Positions 60,139 to 64,000 of a stretch of 64,000 nt of DNA are shown here, in pieces (position 1 is the stretch's first letter; every line of letters starts with the position of its first letter). A program made the position numbers and the translations under genes. Under the pieces are notes generated by a model that searched no databases, was not told the origin of the DNA, and saw only the letters and a program-made list of their open reading frames with translations. This DNA comes from JANMZO01 sp963763135 (GTDB lineage Bacteria; Actinomycetota; Acidimicrobiia; Acidimicrobiales; JANYDT01). The stretch covers positions 930,001 through 994,000 of the forward strand of contig CAVXNJ010000004.1 in the NCBI GenBank assembly GCA_963763135.1, written 5' to 3'.

Positions 60139-60606
60139 TCAGTCTTTCTTGTGGAGCAGGCCTTTCGCCTTGCCGACCAAGCCCTTGGCACTGTCGAGAA
60201 CGTCGATGTCGCCATCGTGGTCTTTGTCGAGCTTCTCCTTTACGCCCTCTAGCGAATGCTTGGCTTTGTCGAGGAGTCCGCCGCCTTCTTCGCCGCCGGT
60301 GACCTTGTCTTTGACGTCTTCGAACGCATCCTTAGCTTTGTCGAGGAGTCCGCCGCCTTCTTCGCCGCCGGTGACCTTGTCTTTGACGTCTTCGAACGCT
60401 CCCTTGGCTTTGTCGAGGAGTCCGCCGCCTTCTTCGCCCCCCGAGACCTTCTCCTTCAGGCCTTCGGCCGCCGCCTTGGCTTTGTCGAGGAGTCCGCCCC
60501 CTTCGCTCTTCGTGTCTGCGACTGCTTCCTTCGCCGTGTCGGCGACGCCTTCAGCCTTGTCGGCCACGCCTTCGGCCTTGTCCTTCATCTCATCCATCAA
60601 GCCCAT
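60139..60606 (-). CDS. LEA-like repeat protein with EF-hand-like loop
   Basis: 155 residues, starting at the ATG at 60606 behind AAGGAG. After a helical DEMKDKAEGVADKAEGVADT region it carries four tandem repeats of about 24 residues, EGGGLLDKAKDAFEDVKDKV-like, nearly identical in the middle pair. This amphipathic, Lys/Glu-rich pattern resembles late-embryogenesis-abundant or stress proteins. The end has DKDHDGDIDVLD, which fits a 12-residue EF-hand calcium loop with acids at 1, 3, 5, 9 and 12. It is likely a soluble stress or calcium-responsive protein; function is inferred. Confidence 0.7.
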   Translation of the reverse strand: MGLMDEMKDKAEGVADKAEGVADTAKEAVADTKSEGGGLLDKAKAAAEGLKEKVSGGEEGGGLLDKAKGAFEDVKDKVTGGEEGGGLLDKAKDAFEDVKDKVTGGEEGGGLLDKAKHSLEGVKEKLDKDHDGDIDVLDSAKGLVGKAKGLLHKKD

Positions 60607-60720
60607 GATGTACTCCTTAGGAAGTTTGCTCATGCCGCGAATGCGGCTTCGAAAGACATAGTTGCACGCCTCGGAATGCTCGACGGCACGTTTCGGTGTG
60701 ACTAGGATAAAGGCCCCTAC

Positions 60721-60793
60721 GGGCGATTGGCTCAGTTGGTAGAGCACCGCCTTCACACGGCGGGGGTCACAGGTTCGAGTCCTGTATCGCCCA
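60721..60793 (+). tRNA. tRNA-Val (anticodon CAC)
   Basis: A complete cloverleaf of 73 nt: acceptor GGGCGAT/ATCGCCC, D arm GCTC-AGTTGGTA-GAGC, anticodon stem CCGCC/GGCGG with loop TTCACAC (anticodon CAC), T arm ACAGG-TTCGAGT-CCTGT and discriminator A. CCA is not encoded. Confidence 0.95.
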
Positions 60794-60798
60794 CGAGT

Positions 60799-61111
60799 GG
60801 CGGGGGAGTGTGGTCGGCTATCGCCTCCCCCTAGCCCTCGCCATGTTTGATGGTCGACGGGGCCCCAACCCCATCGACGGTGGCCCGTCGGCCGTTCCAA
60901 CGTTGTTTGGCCAGGGCCACGAGCGGCGGGGGAGTGTGGTTGCGTATCCGCTCCCCGCAGCCCTCGCAATGTTTGATCGTCGACGGGGCCCCAACCCCAT
61001 CGACCCGTGGCCCGTCATCGGTTCCAACGTCGTCTCGCTAGGGCCACGGGCGGCGGGGGAGTGTGGTCGGCTATAGCCTCCCCCTAGCCCTCGCAATGTT
61101 GATGGTCGACG
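60799..61111. repeat. Tandem 126-bp repeats, two full copies plus a partial one
   Basis: Copies start at 60799, 60925 and 61052 (periods 126 and 127 bp), the third being about 60 bp. Each begins GGCGGGGGAGTGTGG, has a facing CTCCCC block that can form a hairpin, and contains GTCGACGGGGCCCCAACCCC further on; ACGAG/ACGGG before each start resembles the tRNA 3-prime flank. No gene is seen in this 331-bp stretch. It could be a repeated terminator or a dispersed element duplicated beside the tRNA. Confidence 0.75.
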
Positions 61112-61125
61112 GATTCGATGCGCAA

Positions 61126-61512
61126 CTAGTTTTCGCAGCCGATGCCGTCGCCGTCGCTATCAAGACCGTAAACGTCATCCCCGATCACCCGCACGGGACC
61201 CCGTACGTATGAGGGGCCGTTCCCTGACCCGCGGGCGCAGTCGACGTCAGAGTCGATCGGAACACATGGCGAGTAATTCGGATCGCACTTTGGTGTTTTG
61301 TTCCCGGTGGCGGGGGCGATCGGAACGCGTTGCCACACGTACTTCGGGCCGGGCAGTTGGGTGCACTTCAACTCGCCGATGACCTCGTTCACCTGCTTTT
61401 TCTTGCACTGGTTACCGGCTTTGGGCGTCGCTGCGCCTGCCGGTGCACAACGCAACGTCAGGACGAGAAATGCTGCAGCTATCGAGACCAGAATCGGTTT
61501 GGATGTCCGCAT
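61126..61512 (-). CDS. Secreted Excalibur-domain protein
   Basis: 128 residues with a signal peptide (MRTSKPILVSIAAAFLVLTL, cleavage near GAA). A cysteine-bearing middle (NQCKKK, LKCTQL, PKCDPNYSPC) precedes the C-terminal Excalibur motif VYGLDSDGDGIGCEN, a calcium-binding DxDxDGxxCE element of extracellular proteins. It is probably a wall-associated protein. A role with the EF-hand-like protein nearby is only suggestive. Confidence 0.8.
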   Translation of the reverse strand: MRTSKPILVSIAAAFLVLTLRCAPAGAATPKAGNQCKKKQVNEVIGELKCTQLPGPKYVWQRVPIAPATGNKTPKCDPNYSPCVPIDSDVDCARGSGNGPSYVRGPVRVIGDDVYGLDSDGDGIGCEN

Positions 61513-61579
61513 GTCGGCACCCTCGCTCGTTCCTTCCTGATCTGCCCAGTATTTATCCGCCCAGTATTGATCTGCCCAA

Positions 61580-62398
61580 TCACGTCTTCGGCGTGTCGAT
61601 CTTGTCGAACGAGGATCGAGCAGCGCGCATTCCTTCCACGCCTCGCGGTATGCCGGCGTACAGACAGAGATGGGTCATGATTTCCTCGATCTCAACTCGA
61701 CTGAGGCCATGACGCAGTCCAGCGGGGACATGGAACGCAAGCTCGGCGGTCAGGCCGAACGAGGCGAGGATCGTGATGACAACAAGCGACCGGTCCCGCC
61801 GGGAAAGTTCGGATCGCGACCAAATTTCGCCGAACGCCCATTGAAACGCCACTTCACCGACGCCACCAAGATGCTCGACCATCATCGCGTGGACGGCCTC
61901 GGCATCGACGGCGTCGGAGCCCGTCAGCGTGCGCCAGACATCACCGGCATCGCGTTCACGGTCGGCGTCGGACTTTCGAGCGGCCGGACTCCGGCCTTCG
62001 ATCCTCGATACACCCTCGGCTTTACAGAACGCGGCATCCATGTGTCGGCTGGCGGCCATCGCGGCCGGAAAGCCGGCATAGGCGGCGACGTGCAGGAGAA
62101 TCTCTTCGATCTCGCTTCGCTGTAGTCCGTGATGCAGGCCGATCTGGGTGTGGATCTCCAACTCCTCATCGCGGGCGTGGGCCGCCAGAACCGAGATGAC
62201 GAGAAGCGACCGATCACGTCGGGAAAGTTGGGGCCGCGACCACATGTGCCCGACCGCGTTGAATGCGAACGAACCAAGGGGGCCGAGCCTCCGTTCCATG
62301 GAGTCGGAGACACGTTCGGGTTCGACTCCTGGAACAAACCGGGTGAAGACCTCCGCCGCTCGGGCGTGACGCTGTTCAAAACTCTCGGGTCCTGGCAT
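61580..62398 (-). CDS. Double carboxymuconolactone decarboxylase-like (CMD) protein
   Basis: 272 residues with two CMD domains in tandem. Each has the same pattern: SRRDRSLLVISVLAAHARDE then GLHHGLQRSEIEEILLHVAAYAG, and SRRDRSLVVITILASFGLTA then GLRHGLSRVEIEEIMTHLCLYAG. There is no AhpD-type CxxC, so peroxidase reduction is not supported. The ATG at 62398 has AAGGAGG upstream. It lies 73 nt after the selenoprotein gene on the same strand, so the two may share a transcript. Confidence 0.85.
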   Translation of the reverse strand: MPGPESFEQRHARAAEVFTRFVPGVEPERVSDSMERRLGPLGSFAFNAVGHMWSRPQLSRRDRSLLVISVLAAHARDEELEIHTQIGLHHGLQRSEIEEILLHVAAYAGFPAAMAASRHMDAAFCKAEGVSRIEGRSPAARKSDADRERDAGDVWRTLTGSDAVDAEAVHAMMVEHLGGVGEVAFQWAFGEIWSRSELSRRDRSLVVITILASFGLTAELAFHVPAGLRHGLSRVEIEEIMTHLCLYAGIPRGVEGMRAARSSFDKIDTPKT

Positions 62399-62471
62399 CG
62401 CGGCCTCCTTCGTGTGGGTGGGTAAAATCTACGGTGTCGGGATCGGGCAATGGCAATCCGCTGCGACACCC

Positions 62472-63035
62472 CTAGCGTTGTACTGGTGCGATCAACAGCT
62501 GTACCGCTTGCTCAATCGTGGCTCGGGCTTTCGCTTCAAGTTCGGCATCAGTGGCCGAGGAGATCGGATGATCGATCACCGCGAACTTGTACCCGGGCAC
62601 GCCCAAAGCGGTTGCCATCAACTCAGCACCGTCGACGAAGGCGGTCGTCATGACCCCGACCGACGGAGTTCCGGCCCGCTCACCGCTGACGGCGTCGTGC
62701 AAACTGCACGACGAGCAACTTCCTCAATCGCCGATACCAGAGAACATCGCACCCCACGTCGACGCCTCGTTGATCAGCTCGACCTCGGCGGGTGCTGAAT
62801 AGTTGGATTTTGTCCGGAGAACGACGCTGGCGACTTGCCATTCGTCTCGGAGAATGCGAGCGAGGTGGGCAAAAAACGGTCGGGTATTCGACTTCCCGTT
62901 CGAGATGATGCCGACCGTCGCGCCTTCCAGCGTCGTCAGGCGAGCTGCGAGAACGACTGGCTCCGCGTCGTCTTCGAACGTGGGGTCGAGCACGGTGATC
63001 CGTCGGGCGTCAGGCACGGTTCGTGGATGCGTCAT
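62472..63035 (-). CDS. UGSC-family selenoprotein (in-frame TGA read as selenocysteine)
   Basis: 187 residues if the TGA at 62724-62726 is read as selenocysteine, Sec104. The N-terminal half (ITVLDPTFEDDAEPVVLAAR, GATVGIISNGKSNT) and the C-terminal half (GTPSVGVMTTAFVDGAEL, KFAVIDHPISSAT) form one domain only if the TGA is translated, with the family motif GD-Sec-GSCSSCSLHDA across it and cysteines 107 and 110. A hairpin fitting the bacterial SECIS follows. UGSC proteins are known, but their function is not. ATG 63035 lacks a Shine-Dalgarno; an AGGAG precedes the out-of-frame ATG at 63081. Confidence 0.82.
62693..62726 (-). promoter_or_regulatory. Bacterial SECIS-like hairpin behind the Sec codon
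   Basis: After TGA (62726-62724) come 10 nt, then a perfect 9-bp stem CGTCGTGCA (62713-62705) / TGCACGACG (62701-62693) with loop GTT. The loop begins 19 nt after the TGA and its first base is G, as the bacterial SECIS model (G in the first two loop bases, 16-37 nt from the UGA) requires. It lies within the coding sequence for CSSCSLHDA. Confidence 0.78.
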
Positions 63036-63096
63036 TGTCGATGTGTCGTTGTCGATATGTCGTTGATCGGCTGTCAGACATCGAGATGTCTCCTGT

Positions 63097-64000
63097 TCAG
63101 CAATTGAAACACACGCCGATCCCGGAGGTCACGGCGGCGGATTTCGGACCCAGCCACGGCGGAATGACCGCAGCAAATCCGCCAGCGTCGCCGCCGGCCG
63201 AGATGACCAGAAGATGATCGGGTGAAGGAAGAGCCCGGTACTCAGTGTCGCGATTTCGATCGTTCACGACAGCCTGCTTCCCAACCTGCTCCCAGTCGGA
63301 TCGGTGTACGACGGCATGCTCGAACACGAACTCACGAACGTCGGCCTTCGACCAACCGGCGCGATGAAACACGTCGCGGAGTTGAGGCGGAAACACCACT
63401 GCGTAGTTGCCGGCCCAAATCGAATAGTGGAGCATCGTCGCTTTGATCTCCGCGACGACCGTCGTCAGCAGTTGTCGAGGGTCGGTCGTCCACTCGTTCA
63501 TGATCTGCCGGGGGCCGGACGCCGCGAACGCCGTAACTGACGAGACTCCGACGGGAACACCGCGCTCCGTCCCAAGCGGTACCCAAGGAGCCCCACCCTC
63601 CTCATCTTCGGCGAGACACCACGAGAGCTTTCCCGGATGACCGAGGGTGGAGCGGTCAAGTCCGCCCGGCCGAGCGTCCAACAGGTTTCGGAGGATGAGT
63701 CGTACGGCTCGGCCGATGCAGACGGATGCCCGATCGGGCCCGGCCAAAGCGGAGTGCGCCGACGACATACCGAGTTCAAGTCGGACTGATCCGTTTACCA
63801 CCAAGAGGATTGCGCAGCCACCGGTTGACGCTGTTGCCCCGTGAACCAACAGATCCGGTTGGCACAACGCATCGACGGCAGCGAGGACCACGGGAAAGTC
63901 CGGAGGCAGACAACCGGCCATCACGGCGTTGATGGCGATCTTCTCGGCCGTAAGTGCGCGTACCTTTACCGTTTCGATCCCGACGACGTGGTCGGGTTTC
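63097..64000 (-). CDS. Unrecognised protein upstream of the UGSC gene (5-prime end outside window)
   Basis: At least 300 residues; the frame is open to the window edge (KPDHVVGIETVKVRALTAEK and on), so the GTG at 63924 is not the true start. I do not recognise the family. It has LVHGATASTGGCAILLVVNG, ASVCIGRAVRLILRNLLDA, PRQIMNEWTTDPRQLLTT, HLLVISAGGDAGGFAAVIP and a C-terminal CFNC pair. It is soluble by eye. Its stop lies 61 nt before the selenoprotein ATG, so the two are probably co-expressed; a redox partner role is an inference. Confidence 0.6.
   Translation of the reverse strand, partial: KPDHVVGIETVKVRALTAEKIAINAVMAGCLPPDFPVVLAAVDALCQPDLLVHGATASTGGCAILLVVNGSVRLELGMSSAHSALAGPDRASVCIGRAVRLILRNLLDARPGGLDRSTLGHPGKLSWCLAEDEEGGAPWVPLGTERGVPVGVSSVTAFAASGPRQIMNEWTTDPRQLLTTVVAEIKATMLHYSIWAGNYAVVFPPQLRDVFHRAGWSKADVREFVFEHAVVHRSDWEQVGKQAVVNDRNRDTEYRALPSPDHLLVISAGGDAGGFAAVIPPWLGPKSAAVTSGIGVCFNC

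Noticed and set aside
60799..61111. CRISPR array
   Set aside because: Units are 126 bp, contiguous and without unique spacers; no cas gene is near.
63060..63099. Second in-frame TGA readthrough at the partner gene stop (63097-63099), with a hairpin AGACAT-CTCG-ATGTCT just after it
   Set aside because: The loop starts only 11 nt from the TGA and has no G in its first two bases, so it does not fit the bacterial SECIS rule; the frame ends after 28 more codons.

Overview
The window looks like part of an actinobacterial chromosome, most likely class Acidimicrobiia. The support is the 16S rRNA, high-GC codon use, the DUF1844-infC-rpmI-rplT neighbourhood, DUF3097 and an actinobacterial-style TPR gene. 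The class call is an inference from pattern recognition, not from an alignment. Almost everything is chromosomal housekeeping. There is no CRISPR array, transposase, phage or plasmid gene.

Layout. From 0.2 to 13.4 kb: a membrane spermidine synthase-like protein, a GSA-type aminotransferase, def-fmt-rsmB-enoyl-CoA hydratase, rpe-mog, a second aminotransferase, hisG and a CSD/CPCC protein. From 13.5 to 22.5 kb: DUF1844, infC (apparent AUA start), rpmI, rplT, a SpoU/TrmH methyltransferase, a PAS histidine kinase, pheS and pheT. From 22.9 to 33.2 kb: a stand-alone A-PCP-thioesterase (NRPS-like) gene divergent from argC-argB-argD-argF-argR, with ARG boxes between them, then an inverted argG and argH. 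From 33.2 to 36.4 kb: mpg, a secreted repeat protein and tyrS. From 36.4 to 41.9 kb: a 16S-23S-5S operon with promoter, boxA copies, processing stems and terminator. From 42.1 to 51.1 kb: a TPR protein and a DEAD-box helicase, both with long Arg/Gly/Asp-rich tails, and between them a class I aldolase, DUF1015, a HAD phosphatase and a rhomboid protease.

From 51.1 to 59.1 kb lies a tight lipid-type operon: fatty-acyl reductase/HAD fusion, zinc alcohol dehydrogenase, LarA-like protein, a 39-residue membrane peptide and a PlsC acyltransferase. It is divergent from a TetR regulator, and a perfect palindrome fills the gap between them. The right end (59.2-64.0 kb) holds a CAP-domain protein, a repetitive LEA-like protein with an EF-hand-like loop, tRNA-Val(CAC), a 126-bp tandem repeat, an Excalibur protein, a double CMD-domain protein and a UGSC-type selenoprotein. 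The selenoprotein gene has an in-frame TGA followed by a bacterial-SECIS-like hairpin and lies behind an unrecognised partner gene that runs off the window.

Quality note. The aminotransferase, TrmH, pheS and pheT genes each need one extra base removed to read through, and the sensor half of the PAS kinase has several indels. Because pheS and pheT are essential, base-insertion errors in the assembly are the most economical explanation.
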